From Prosthecobacter sp. SYSU 5D2 (GTDB lineage: Bacteria; Verrucomicrobiota; Verrucomicrobiia; Verrucomicrobiales; Verrucomicrobiaceae): 64,000 nt of DNA. Below are positions 1 to 9,237 of the stretch, in pieces. Position numbers and translations under genes: made by a program. The notes under the pieces are model-generated. The model was given only the letters and a program-made list of their open reading frames with translations. It was not told where the DNA came from and made no database searches. The DNA is taken from NCBI RefSeq assembly GCF_039655865.1, contig NZ_JBBYXL010000012.1:62001-126000 (forward strand), written 5' to 3'. How positions within the stretch are numbered: position 1 is the stretch's first letter; every line of letters begins with the position of its first letter.

Positions 1-707
1 AGCTGTGGACCCTGCCCGAATCCATCCGTAGCCGCCTGGGCCGTGAACCGGGACCTCAACGGGCGATGCTAGAGGACGGCCACCTGCTCATCATCCTGCA
101 CCAGTTGCCGGGGCCGGACGACCATCAGCGCAAGCCCGCCCTCTTCTGGCGCAGCCCGGAAGGCGAGTGGAAGACCAATCTCCAAGGCAACGGCCTGACC
201 GGACTCAGTGATCACCTGCGCCTCTTTGACACCACGCTAACGGCGTTGGAAGAAGAGGAAAACCGGGCACGCCTGGCCACCGAGTACCATGATGTTTTGG
301 AAAAATTAGGCCCGGTTTTAAGAACCAGCCGTGGCCTGCACCGGGCCCTGCAACAGGCCCGTGAGCTGGTGAAAACCGAGCGCGAACTCATCAACATGCG
401 CGACCAGGCGGCGGGGATCGAACGTAATGCAGAGTTGCTCCTGCAGGACGCCCAGTTTGGCCTGAATTTCACCGTGGCCCGCCAGGCGGAAGCCCAGGCC
501 GTGAGCGCCCGCCAGATGGCCGCCACAGCCCACCGGCTGAACCTTCTGGCAGCGATGTTCCTACCCCTGACGGCGCTGGCCAGCGTCTTCGGTATGAACC
601 TGCACCACGGCATGGCTGATACGACCATCAATTTCTGGCTGGTTTGTTCCAGCGGCCTGCTGCTGGGGATGGTGGTGATGGGGATACTGGGAAAACGCAG
701 CGGCTAA
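1..707 (+). CDS. CorA-like divalent cation transporter, C-terminal part (5' truncated by window)
   Basis: The reading frame is open from the window edge, so the N-terminus is missing. What remains is a long charged helical region with many Glu, Arg and Gln residues. It is followed by two hydrophobic segments at the C-terminus separated by FGMNL. A GMN motif at the end of the first of two C-terminal membrane helices is the signature of CorA Mg2+/Co2+ channels, and the long helix before it matches the CorA stalk. The protein would sit in the inner membrane as a pentameric cation channel. Zinc-exporting ZntB relatives share this layout, so the substrate is uncertain. The gene stops 15 bp before the convergent rhodanese gene. 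Confidence 0.8.
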   Translation, partial: LWTLPESIRSRLGREPGPQRAMLEDGHLLIILHQLPGPDDHQRKPALFWRSPEGEWKTNLQGNGLTGLSDHLRLFDTTLTALEEEENRARLATEYHDVLEKLGPVLRTSRGLHRALQQARELVKTERELINMRDQAAGIERNAELLLQDAQFGLNFTVARQAEAQAVSARQMAATAHRLNLLAAMFLPLTALASVFGMNLHHGMADTTINFWLVCSSGLLLGMVVMGILGKRSG

Positions 708-721
708 AGCCGCACCCTTCA

Positions 722-1102
722 CTACTTCTCCACCGGCTTACCCGCCTCGATCCAGCCGGCCATGCCGCTTTTCAGGTGGTAGATTTCGGTGAATCCGGCC
801 TGCTCCAGCTTGGGCAGGGAGCGGGTGCTGCGGCCACCGGCCTGGCAATGGACGAGGACAGGTTTCGTCTTGTCAATGGACTCCAGCTTTTTGGCAAAGT
901 CATTCTCCAGGACATCTGCGTTGGTCGCGCCTTTGATGTGACCTTCTTTAAATTCATCCTCGCTGCGAACATCCAGGACGGTGACCTTGCCATCAGCGAT
1001 GAGTTTGGCGGCCTTTTCGGCATCCACGTCTTTGACTTTATCTGCGGCAAAAGCCAGGACGGGCAGGGTGCAGAGGGCGATGAGGAAAGAGAGACGTTTC
1101 AT
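722..1102 (-). CDS. Exported rhodanese-like domain protein
   Basis: A single rhodanese domain of about 126 residues. The chosen start gives MKRLSFLIALCTLPVLAFAA, a clean signal peptide; a start 12 codons further upstream only adds a polar tail. The active-site loop reads HCQAGGRS, with the catalytic Cys and the conserved Arg, and the usual LDVRSEDEF and GHIKGA motifs are present. Single-domain exported rhodaneses move sulfane sulfur or act in periplasmic redox chemistry; the substrate cannot be read here. It lies downstream of, and in the same direction as, the small membrane protein gene. Confidence 0.85.
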   Translation of the reverse strand: MKRLSFLIALCTLPVLAFAADKVKDVDAEKAAKLIADGKVTVLDVRSEDEFKEGHIKGATNADVLENDFAKKLESIDKTKPVLVHCQAGGRSTRSLPKLEQAGFTEIYHLKSGMAGWIEAGKPVEK

Positions 1103-1142
1103 GATGAACAGACTATTGGAGGTTGGTTTAAAATTCAATGGC

Positions 1143-1721
1143 TTAAGCTGAGCAGCGGACTTCCACGCTCATGCGGCTGAGTCTTTGATAAAGGCGACGC
1201 CTGGAAAGCAGCGGCCACCAGCGGTAGAGATAAATTTCAATGGGCCGCCACATGGCCACCCAGCCGGCGATGGTGAGGCCTTCGGTGAAAAAGGAGCTGG
1301 CATGACGCCAGGAAGAAAGGGGCAGGACCTCCTGCGCGGATGACCCGCCACCGCGCACATGCGGATCTACCAGCCAGATGCCAAGCTGACAGAGAAGCAA
1401 AAATCCGATACCCACGGCCAGAGAGACCCGGCCCTCTCTCATGAGCTGCCTGAACTCCCGCCAGTGTATCTCGGCGCGATAAGCGAAGTAATGCCTGACG
1501 GAATCCTGAACCGAGAGGGGCGAAGCATCCTGCCCGGCCAGAGCCTGCGGCAGATGGACGACGAGCAGCAGATCTTCATGCCGGGGGTGCTCCTGTGCCC
1601 AGCTGACAATGAACTCTTCCGCATCGTGATCGAGATCACGCTCATGAAACGGCGAGGGGTCCATGGAATTGAACAACTGCGCCAGCTCCAGGAGCTTGAC
1701 CTCGATCAACGCGGCAGCCAT
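1143..1721 (-). CDS. Conserved membrane protein of unknown function
   Basis: About 192 residues from MAAALIEV. This start lies 5 bp after the superoxide dismutase stop, so the two genes are probably co-transcribed; the longer reading would run into that gene. The soluble N-terminal part contains the string MDPSPFHERDLDHDAEEFI, which looks like a conserved family signature. It is followed by two hydrophobic segments (around residues 105-125 and 150-175) and a basic tail. I recognise it only as a hypothetical membrane protein and assign no function. Confidence 0.65.
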   Translation of the reverse strand: MAAALIEVKLLELAQLFNSMDPSPFHERDLDHDAEEFIVSWAQEHPRHEDLLLVVHLPQALAGQDASPLSVQDSVRHYFAYRAEIHWREFRQLMREGRVSLAVGIGFLLLCQLGIWLVDPHVRGGGSSAQEVLPLSSWRHASSFFTEGLTIAGWVAMWRPIEIYLYRWWPLLSRRRLYQRLSRMSVEVRCSA

Positions 1722-1726
1722 ACGGA

Positions 1727-2449
<723 letters not shown>

Positions 2450-2551
2450 GGTAATGGGATGGATCTCAGGTTCTCTGAAACGGTGACAAATGCCACCATT
2501 GTACGGATTACGTTGCGCGACGGTCAAAGTCACTGCTGAATTAACATCGTA

Positions 2552-3145
2552 ATGTCCCTCTTTATCCCGCCTGATTATTTTCGAGAATTGCAATCCAAAG
2601 AGATTTTTGGTGACCCCGCCCGCCCCCTGGAGGTGGAGCTGGGCTGCGGAGACGGCACGTTTTTGGTGGGCATGGCGGGGGAGAATCCTGACCGGGACTT
2701 CCTGGGCATCGAACGGATGCTGGGCCGTGTTTCGAAGACCAGCCGCAAGATTGACCGTGCCGGCCTGACCAACGCGAAAGTGATGCGGCTGGAAAGCGCC
2801 TACACCGTGGCCTGGCTGCTACCCACCTCTTCAGTGACGCGCCTCCACCTGCTCTGCCCGGACCCCTGGCCGAAGAAAAAACACGCCGCCCGCCGCCTGG
2901 TGAACCAGAAAGATTTCCTGGACGGTCTGGCGCGCATCCTGATGCCCGGAGGAGAGTTTCTGCTCAAGACCGATGACCGCGTGTATTACGAAGACGCGCT
3001 GGCCAGTTTTGCGACCCGCTCCGAGTTTGTCCAGCAGGAGTGGCCTGAGGCGGCCTTCTTCTATCCCGTGACAGACTTTGAAAGCCACTGGCTGGAACAT
3101 GGGCGCACTATTCACCGCGCGCGCTGGCAGTTGATCAAGGCCTAA
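2552..3145 (+). CDS. trmB: tRNA (guanine-N7-)-methyltransferase
   Basis: Methylates G46 in the variable loop of tRNAs using S-adenosylmethionine. The 197-residue protein has the SAM-binding motif [11 protein letters not shown] near residue 30, the family hallmark [14 protein letters not shown] near residue 107, and the C-terminal [11 protein letters not shown] element that contacts tRNA. Length fits compact TrmB proteins. It is a single-gene unit followed immediately by a bidirectional hairpin terminator shared with the convergent cytochrome gene. Confidence 0.95.
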   Translation: MSLFIPPDYFRELQSKEIFGDPARPLEVELGCGDGTFLVGMAGENPDRDFLGIERMLGRVSKTSRKIDRAGLTNAKVMRLESAYTVAWLLPTSSVTRLHLLCPDPWPKKKHAARRLVNQKDFLDGLARILMPGGEFLLKTDDRVYYEDALASFATRSEFVQQEWPEAAFFYPVTDFESHWLEHGRTIHRARWQLIKA

Positions 3146-3185
3146 AAAAAGCCCCTCTCCGCATCATGCAGAGAAGGGCTTTTCA
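3146..3185. terminator. Bidirectional intrinsic terminator between trmB and cytochrome gene
   Basis: The arms GCCCCTCTC and GAGAAGGGC (one mismatch) are flanked by an A-run on the left and TTTTC on the right. The hairpin therefore ends with a U-run whichever strand is read. It sits between two convergent genes, where a shared terminator is expected. Confidence 0.75.
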
Positions 3186-3199
3186 AAAGTCACGGGGAA

Positions 3200-3622
3200 T
3201 TAATCTTCCACGCCCTTCCAGCTGCCAAAGGAGGCACCGGACTCGATCCATTTTTTGATCAGAGCCTGGTTTTCGGCGCTCACGCGATCGCCTTTGCCTT
3301 CAGGGGGCATGGCATACTCGTCCGTGTCTGGCAGGGCCATGGTCTTCAGCAGCCAGCTTGCGTCGGGCTTTCCGGCCACGACGTTCTCCTCGGGATACTC
3401 CTTGCCGCCCTTCATGATGTGGGCAGCACCGTCCAGACGGAGGCCGCCTTTGGGTTTCTTCATGCGGCCATCCACTTCCTTTTCCTTTTCATGGCAGCTA
3501 AAGCACTGCTCCTTGAGGACGGGCAGGATCTGCTTTTCAAAGTCCACGGCACCTTCCTGGGCGGAGGCGGTGGATACGGCAAAGACGGCTGCGATGGCAG
3601 CGAGGGTTAGCTTGGTATTCAT
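3200..3622 (-). CDS. Exported small c-type cytochrome (planctomycete-type domain)
   Basis: 140 residues with an obvious signal peptide cut after STASA. One haem-attachment motif, CFSCH, lies in the context ILPVLKEQCFSCH, and a likely distal Met ligand lies in YAMPPEG. The KGGLRLD motif and the ILPVLKEQC context are typical of the cytochrome c domain common in Planctomycetes and Verrucomicrobia, usually found fused to PSD1-type proteins. Here it stands alone as a periplasmic electron carrier of unknown partner. It converges on trmB. Confidence 0.85.
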   Translation of the reverse strand: MNTKLTLAAIAAVFAVSTASAQEGAVDFEKQILPVLKEQCFSCHEKEKEVDGRMKKPKGGLRLDGAAHIMKGGKEYPEENVVAGKPDASWLLKTMALPDTDEYAMPPEGKGDRVSAENQALIKKWIESGASFGSWKGVED

Positions 3623-3662
3623 GGGGTGGTAATGACAATGTTGTTCTCTGAGCCTTTATTGG

Positions 3663-5234
3663 TCAAGCACAAGGAAGCTCAATCGAGACAATCAATCCAT
3701 GCGGTGCCCGGTTCTGGGCGCTGACGCTGCCACCGCAGCCTTCCACACAGGTTTTCACAATGGAAAGCCCCAGACCCGTGCCGCCGGTCTCGCGGGCCCG
3801 CGCCACATCCACCCGGTAAAAGGGCTCAAAAAGACGCGGCAGACTCTCCGCAGGTACGCCGGGGCCACTGTCCGCCAGCGTCACGATGACCACCCCCTTG
3901 GACTGCGTCGCCCGGATTTCAATCGCTGAACCTGGGGCGTGAAGTTGGGCATTTCGCAGGATGTTGCCCACGGCCCTGCGGAGGAGGTCCGTCACCGCCT
4001 TCACCTGCATCCCGGAAGGCACTTGCATCTGGCATTGGCCCTCCGGCACGCCTTCCAGATGCACCGCACCCTCCAGGATAGGTAAAAGGTTCACGGCTTC
4101 CGGTTTCTTGCCGTTCTGGCCCAGGGCGGCTTTGGAAAAGGAGAGCAGCTCATCCACCAGCGCGGATATCTGGCGCAGTTCATCACGCACATCCGCCAGG
4201 CGAAAGGCCTCCCCCCCGTCCAGGCGCGGCTCCAGGATGCCCAGGCTCATTTCCATGCGGGAAATGGGGCCGCAAAGCTCATGGGCCACATCTCCCAGAA
4301 ATCGCTTTTGCCCGCGCACCAGGCCATCCAGTTGCACAGCCATCTGGTTCACCGCATTCCCCAGCCGTCCCAGCTCATCCCCCCGGTCATCCGGCACGCG
4401 CACCTCAAACCGGCCCTTGGAGATCTGCTCCGTGGCCTCCATGTTCGCCCGGATGCTGCCGGTGATGTTTTTCACAAAGGGCAGCCACAGCAGAGCGGAG
4501 ATGGCCATCGCGCCGAAGATGCTCCACAGCCACGGGCCTGTATCAAAAAACAACCCGCCGCCGGTTATTGAATCCGTGGCAATGATCAGCGTCATGGGCC
4601 CCTCCCGCCGGCTCTGGCTGGTGGGCGGTGGCAGGCGCACCCCGGCATAATAAAGCGGCGGCTCCCCGGCCCGCAGCAAAAACGTGCCAAAACGGGAAGG
4701 ACCTCTGCGGCCTTCCCGCTCCGCTGACGGGCGGGCTGGGCGATCATCGTCCGCCAGCAGATCTTCACCCAAAATATAAGCCTCAACCTCTTCCCACGGG
4801 GGCGGCGAAGGCCGTTCCCCATCGCGGAGCGGAGGCGGCACCCCCGCCGGTGGCGGAGGCCTTCGCTGCCCTTCTGGGTTCATGCCACGGAGCTGCTTTT
4901 GCAGTTCTTCAGGCAGCACCATTGCATCCCCCGCCACGATGCGGTCGGGCGGGGACACCAGCGCCACCTGGGCATCATACTCGGCTGCCAGGGACCGGAT
5001 GACATCCGTCCATTCCTCCTCCGGGGTCGCGCTTAAGGTGTTGTTCAGATCCTGGCCGATCACCTGCAGCCGGTCACCGGCGATGCCCCCCAGAGCACCC
5101 TGCAATCCTTCACGAAACTGCCAGTTCAGCACCAGGATAAAAACCACCCCCAGAACCGCCACGTTCACCAGCAACCATAGAAGGATGCGGGTGTAGAGGT
5201 TCAGCGAACGGAGCTTGAGGGCAGACAGGTGCAA
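3663..5234 (-). CDS. Sensor histidine kinase (CpxA-like)
   Basis: A membrane sensor kinase that autophosphorylates and passes phosphate to the adjacent regulator. Transmembrane helix 1 lies at about residues 14-37 and helix 2 at about 235-256. The periplasmic loop between them is unusually rich in Pro and Arg (about 120-215). HAMP follows at about 257-310. The phospho-acceptor is His318 in the box VAHELCGPISRM, where the usual HELRTP is HELCGP. The ATP-binding domain has the N box NILRNAQLH, the G1 box DSGPGVP and the G2 box GGTGLGLSIV. It starts 18 bp after the response regulator gene. Confidence 0.93.
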   Translation of the reverse strand: MHLSALKLRSLNLYTRILLWLLVNVAVLGVVFILVLNWQFREGLQGALGGIAGDRLQVIGQDLNNTLSATPEEEWTDVIRSLAAEYDAQVALVSPPDRIVAGDAMVLPEELQKQLRGMNPEGQRRPPPPAGVPPPLRDGERPSPPPWEEVEAYILGEDLLADDDRPARPSAEREGRRGPSRFGTFLLRAGEPPLYYAGVRLPPPTSQSRREGPMTLIIATDSITGGGLFFDTGPWLWSIFGAMAISALLWLPFVKNITGSIRANMEATEQISKGRFEVRVPDDRGDELGRLGNAVNQMAVQLDGLVRGQKRFLGDVAHELCGPISRMEMSLGILEPRLDGGEAFRLADVRDELRQISALVDELLSFSKAALGQNGKKPEAVNLLPILEGAVHLEGVPEGQCQMQVPSGMQVKAVTDLLRRAVGNILRNAQLHAPGSAIEIRATQSKGVVIVTLADSGPGVPAESLPRLFEPFYRVDVARARETGGTGLGLSIVKTCVEGCGGSVSAQNRAPHGLIVSIELPCA

Positions 5235-5252
5235 AGCGGTGAGAAGTGGGAT

Positions 5253-6005
5253 TTAGGAAGGGGTCTTGGCCAAAGGGTGGACAAATACATAACCCGCACT
5301 GCGCACCGTGCGGATGAACCGCGGTTCATGGGCATCGTCGCCCAGTTTTCTTCTCAGTGCGGCGATGTGGACATCAATGCTGCGGTCATAAACATCATAC
5401 TGCCGGTCACGCAGGGATTCGATCAGCTCCTCCCGGCTGCGGATCCGCCCCCGTGACTTCATCAGGGCCGCCAGGATGTCAAATTCCACCGGCGTCAGGC
5501 TCAGCGGACGGTCGTTTAAAGAGGCCTCCCTCACATCCAGGTTCAGCTTCACAGTGCCCGCAACGAGTTCGCTGACCAGCTGTTCCTGCGGCACTTTGAC
5601 CGCTTGATTCAAGGTCGCCCGCCGCGTCACGGCCCGCAGCCGGGCCAGGAGTTCCCGGGCAGAAAACGTTTTTGGCAGATAGTCATCCGCACCGGTCTCA
5701 AGACCCACAATGCGGTCAGTCTCATCTCCACGTGCTGTCAGCATCAGAATGGGTACCTGGGATTTTACCCTGACCCGTCGGAGCACTTCGAACCCATCAC
5801 AGCCTGGAAGCATCAGGTCCAGGATCACCGCATGCCACGGCTCCGCCATCGCCCGCTCCGCGCCCTCCGGCCCCCGGTGCTCCATCGCCACCGTATAGCC
5901 CAGCGGCTCCAGATAGTCGCGGATCAGCCCGCAGAGCTTGCGGTCATCATCAATCACCAGGATGCGGGTCAGGGCATCTGAAGGGGCTGGCGGTTCTGCT
6001 GGCAT
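5253..6005 (-). CDS. OmpR/PhoB-family response regulator
   Basis: 250 residues: a receiver domain (about 12-130) with the acidic pair in VIDDD and phospho-acceptor Asp63 in ILDLMLPG, then a winged-helix DNA-binding domain (about 150-245) with LTPVEFDILAAL and RTVRSAGYVF. The conserved KPF motif reads KTF at residues 112-114, so the Lys is kept but the cis-Pro is lost. First gene of a two-gene operon with the kinase. CpxR-like by overall pattern; the target genes are not identifiable here. Confidence 0.93.
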   Translation of the reverse strand: MPAEPPAPSDALTRILVIDDDRKLCGLIRDYLEPLGYTVAMEHRGPEGAERAMAEPWHAVILDLMLPGCDGFEVLRRVRVKSQVPILMLTARGDETDRIVGLETGADDYLPKTFSARELLARLRAVTRRATLNQAVKVPQEQLVSELVAGTVKLNLDVREASLNDRPLSLTPVEFDILAALMKSRGRIRSREELIESLRDRQYDVYDRSIDVHIAALRRKLGDDAHEPRFIRTVRSAGYVFVHPLAKTPS

Positions 6006-6193
6006 CTCCCCAATTGTAAAGGCGCAATCCGTTAAGCGAGAAGGGATTTACAAAGCCTTAACAATTTTATTCCAGCCTTTTCCGCACGAAAGGATGGCTC
6101 CGAGCCGCTTCCGTATCGTGACCCTCGCTTGCCATCGGCCCAATCCGGCTCTAAGAAAGCGGTCCGTTTAACTGAAAGTCCTTATATACAACC

Positions 6194-7111
6194 ATGATCA
6201 AACTTACCGGCATTGCAGATGAAGCAGGCGCGTCCCTGGACGTGCAGATCCAGGCCCATCAGGAACTCGGCTGGGACAGCATTGAGTGCCGCGGCGTGGA
6301 ATTTGACGGCGTGAAAGGCAACCTTCATGAAATCCCGGACGCCGTGTTCGAAAAAGTCGTCGCTCACCTCGCCGAAAAGAACATGAAGATCAGCGGCTTC
6401 GGCTCGCTCATCGGCAACTGGGCCAAAAAGATCACCGACGATTTCAGCGTCACCGAAGCTGAGATCAACCGTGCCATCCCGCGTATGCAGACCCTGGGCG
6501 CCAAGCTCATCCGAGTCATGTCCTATGCCGTCTGCAAGGATGATTCCGGCAAGGACCTGGAAGAGCAGTTCGCCCCGGAGCGCATCAAGCGCATGAAGGA
6601 TATCAACCAGCGTTTTGCCGATGCCGGCCTGACTGTCGTCCACGAAAACTGCATGAACTGGGGAGGCATGAGCCCCACCTATGTGCAGCGCATGGCCGAG
6701 GCCGTGCCCGGAATGAAATGGGTCTTCGACACCGGCAACCCGGTCTTCATTGACGACCGTGACCGCCCCGGCCACAAGCAGGACGCCTGGGAAATGTACC
6801 AGGCCATCAAGCCCTTCATGGCTCATGTGCACGTCAAAGACGGCATCTGGGACAAGGTCAAGAATGACGCCGTTTACACCTTCCCCGGCGAAGGTGAAGG
6901 CCAGACCGAGCGCATCATGAAGGACCTGGTGGAGACCGGTTACGAAGGCTACATCAGCATCGAGCCCCATGTTGCCGTCGTCTTCCACGGTGCCGGAGCT
7001 GCCGATGACCTCTCCCCTGAGCAGAAGGCCAAGGAGCAGTATGACAGCTACGTGAAGTATGGCCGCATGCTGGAGTCCATGCTGACCAAGCTGGGTGCCA
7101 AGCTCGGCTGA
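6194..7111 (+). CDS. Sugar phosphate isomerase/epimerase-like TIM-barrel protein
   Basis: 305 residues, no signal peptide, so cytoplasmic. The pattern fits the xylose isomerase-like TIM barrel family (AP endonuclease 2 fold): GWDSIECRGVEF near the start, VVHENCMNWGG, WVFDTGNPVF, HVHVKDG and GYISIEPH provide the Glu, Asp, His and Glu metal ligands along the barrel. Such proteins isomerise or epimerise sugars or inositols with a divalent metal. The precise substrate is not readable. It is a single-gene unit ending in a strong intrinsic terminator. Confidence 0.85.
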   Translation: MIKLTGIADEAGASLDVQIQAHQELGWDSIECRGVEFDGVKGNLHEIPDAVFEKVVAHLAEKNMKISGFGSLIGNWAKKITDDFSVTEAEINRAIPRMQTLGAKLIRVMSYAVCKDDSGKDLEEQFAPERIKRMKDINQRFADAGLTVVHENCMNWGGMSPTYVQRMAEAVPGMKWVFDTGNPVFIDDRDRPGHKQDAWEMYQAIKPFMAHVHVKDGIWDKVKNDAVYTFPGEGEGQTERIMKDLVETGYEGYISIEPHVAVVFHGAGAADDLSPEQKAKEQYDSYVKYGRMLESMLTKLGAKLG

Positions 7112-7127
7112 ATCATCTGACATTTAG

Positions 7128-7161
7128 CGCCCTCTTTCCCCCGTGGAGAGAGGGCGTTTTT
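7128..7161 (+). terminator. Intrinsic terminator after the isomerase gene
   Basis: A perfect 8-bp stem, CGCCCTCT with AGAGGGCG, closes a 13-nt loop and is followed by TTTTT. It lies 17 bp beyond the isomerase stop. Confidence 0.85.
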
Positions 7162-7235
7162 GTTTAAAACTAAGCAGTCGCGGCAAACCCCAAAACAAAT
7201 CGAGCTGTTTTCATTTCCATGCGCGTAAAGTCGCC

Positions 7236-8171
7236 ATGCAAAAAATTGCCATCATCGGTGCCGGGTTGGCGGGCATCGCCAGCGCCAGAAACCTGAGCCA
7301 GCAAGGAAACCAGGTCACGGTTTTCGAAAAGTCCCGGGGATTTGGCGGACGCTGCGCGACCAAGCGATGGATGGGCTGCCGGGTGGATCATGGTGCACAA
7401 TATTTTACGATGCGTGATGCGGCATTCCGTCAAACAGTCACCGAAGGCTGTGGCGATGCTCTGCGAACCATCCCTGCACCGGTGCATCATCTGGAAAACG
7501 GACAGACTTCAACGACAGAGCGCTTTTACCATTTGCAGGGCAACAGCCATCTCTGCCGCGATCTGGCAACCGGGCTGGACATCCGCTTTGAACAGACCGT
7601 GGAAGCGGTCCTGCCAGCCGAAAGGGGCTGGCAGGTCCAAGGAGAACTTTTCAACCAAGTGGTCAGCACCGCCCCCCTGCCGCAGACGATGCGGATATTT
7701 GGGCAGCCAGCCGTTCCAGACAGCTACATTCCCTGCCTGGCCATGGTGGCCCTGTATCGGGGGGATCACCTTGGAATGACGGGTGAATATTATGACATCA
7801 CCGGCAGGCCCGCAGATGACCTCGCCTGGTCAGCCTGCGAAAACCACAAGGAAGGCCGCATCATTGAAGGCTGTACCGTAATGGTGGCCCATGCCTCCGA
7901 AGCTTTCAGCCGCGAGCACCTGGAGCAACCTCCTGAAACGTGGTCAGAATGGTTAAAGGGCCAATTGGAGGCCCTGTGGGAGCTGCCCAAAAATCAGTTC
8001 GAAGCCCATGTCACCCACCGCTGGCGGTATGCCCGTGTGGCCGAAGCTGTAAAAATACCGTCGTTGCCGCGTGGACTCCATTTCTGTGGCGATGCGCTTG
8101 AGGCATCGCGGGTGGAAGCCGCCTGGTTGCAAGGGGCCAGGCTGGCGCAGAATTTTCCTCCAGCACCCTGA
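7236..8171 (+). CDS. Renalase-like FAD-dependent amine oxidase/oxidoreductase
   Basis: About 311 residues from MQKIAII. This Met is chosen because the dinucleotide-binding motif IAIIGAGLAGIASA must lie at the N-terminus; the longer frame reads through the preceding terminator. Further flavoprotein motifs are VFEKSRGFGGRCATKR (second FAD contact) and GLHFCGDALEASRVEAAWLQG near the C-terminus, the usual final FAD-binding segment. This layout is that of bacterial renalase-like NAD(P)/FAD proteins, which oxidise aberrant dihydronicotinamide species or amines. The substrate is inferred from family only. Converges on the LacI gene with 4 bp between. Confidence 0.85.
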   Translation: MQKIAIIGAGLAGIASARNLSQQGNQVTVFEKSRGFGGRCATKRWMGCRVDHGAQYFTMRDAAFRQTVTEGCGDALRTIPAPVHHLENGQTSTTERFYHLQGNSHLCRDLATGLDIRFEQTVEAVLPAERGWQVQGELFNQVVSTAPLPQTMRIFGQPAVPDSYIPCLAMVALYRGDHLGMTGEYYDITGRPADDLAWSACENHKEGRIIEGCTVMVAHASEAFSREHLEQPPETWSEWLKGQLEALWELPKNQFEAHVTHRWRYARVAEAVKIPSLPRGLHFCGDALEASRVEAAWLQGARLAQNFPPAP

Positions 8172-8175
8172 TGCT

Positions 8176-9213
8176 TCATCGTCCATCACGCGGATGCACA
8201 GAATTCCCCTCGATCCACTGGGGTGGAATGAGGATCTGCCTGGGCACTTCGGGAATGCCGCTTTCGTTTTGCAAAAGCTGCGTGGCCACCAGGTCCACCC
8301 CGGCGGCCGCCACATGGTCACGCCGCTGATAAAGGCCCGCATAACCCTTCATGGCCGGCGTCCAGTCATGCACCACCAGGCCGATGTCCTCGGGGATGCG
8401 AAGGTTCATCTGTTGCAGCCAGTCGGGCACATGCTGGTCAAAGGTGATGAGGGCATCCGGCCGGTGCTTTTTCATCCACCCGGCGAAGTCGGCCCGGCAG
8501 CGGCTGAAGTCATTGTGAGGAAAAAGCAGCACTGGCACCCGTTGGTCATCCGGCATCGTCTGCTGCACATGCAGCATGGCCCCGCTGTAAGAGCCCTCCG
8601 CGCGATGGTCCACCCACTGCGTGACCGCCAAGCCGATGCGCTGATAACCACGAGCCAGCAGTTCCTTCACCGCAATCTGGATGCCGAGGTTCATGTTCCC
8701 TGCTGCGCGATGTAGCGACGGGCTGGTCAGTCCAAACCCAAACGTGGCGGCGGCGAACGATGTGTAGTCAAGCTGCGCACAAAGCATCTGAGAAGCCTGC
8801 GGGGAAACGATGATACCCTCAATGCCACGCGCCTGTAGGATGCTGACCAGGCGCGTGGGATCCAGCCTGTCCTTGCCTAACCAAAATTCCTCCGCGTGGT
8901 AACCATGCTGGCTGGCCCGGCGGCGGATATCCTCGATGGGCACGTATTGATACGCCGTATTGTGCAGCGCATCTCTTGGAGCCACCTCGCGGATCACCGC
9001 AATCACCGCCCGCACGCGGGACTTCTTGCGCCCGCGCACCATGGTCATCATGCGGGCCAGATGCGGATCCGGCTGATAGCCCAGCTTTTCAATGGCCTGC
9101 TGCACCCGCTCGCGTGTCTCCACAGACACGCGCGGCGACTGGTGCATCACCCGCGATACGGTCATGGCGGAGACGCCCGCCGCCTGGGCGATTTGCTGGA
9201 GGGTGACCGACAT
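8176..9213 (-). CDS. LacI-family transcriptional regulator
   Basis: 345 residues. The N-terminal helix-turn-helix is TLQQIAQAAGVSAMTVSRVM (residues 4-23), followed by the hinge region and a periplasmic-binding-protein-like effector domain (about 65-340). The gene begins 24 bp after the stop of the sialidase-esterase gene in the same direction, so the two are probably one operon. That suggests this repressor responds to a sugar released by its neighbour. No operator could be assigned. Confidence 0.92.
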   Translation of the reverse strand: MSVTLQQIAQAAGVSAMTVSRVMHQSPRVSVETRERVQQAIEKLGYQPDPHLARMMTMVRGRKKSRVRAVIAVIREVAPRDALHNTAYQYVPIEDIRRRASQHGYHAEEFWLGKDRLDPTRLVSILQARGIEGIIVSPQASQMLCAQLDYTSFAAATFGFGLTSPSLHRAAGNMNLGIQIAVKELLARGYQRIGLAVTQWVDHRAEGSYSGAMLHVQQTMPDDQRVPVLLFPHNDFSRCRADFAGWMKKHRPDALITFDQHVPDWLQQMNLRIPEDIGLVVHDWTPAMKGYAGLYQRRDHVAAAGVDLVATQLLQNESGIPEVPRQILIPPQWIEGNSVHPRDGR

Positions 9214-9237
9214 GCGCCACGCGATAACCGAGATGGC

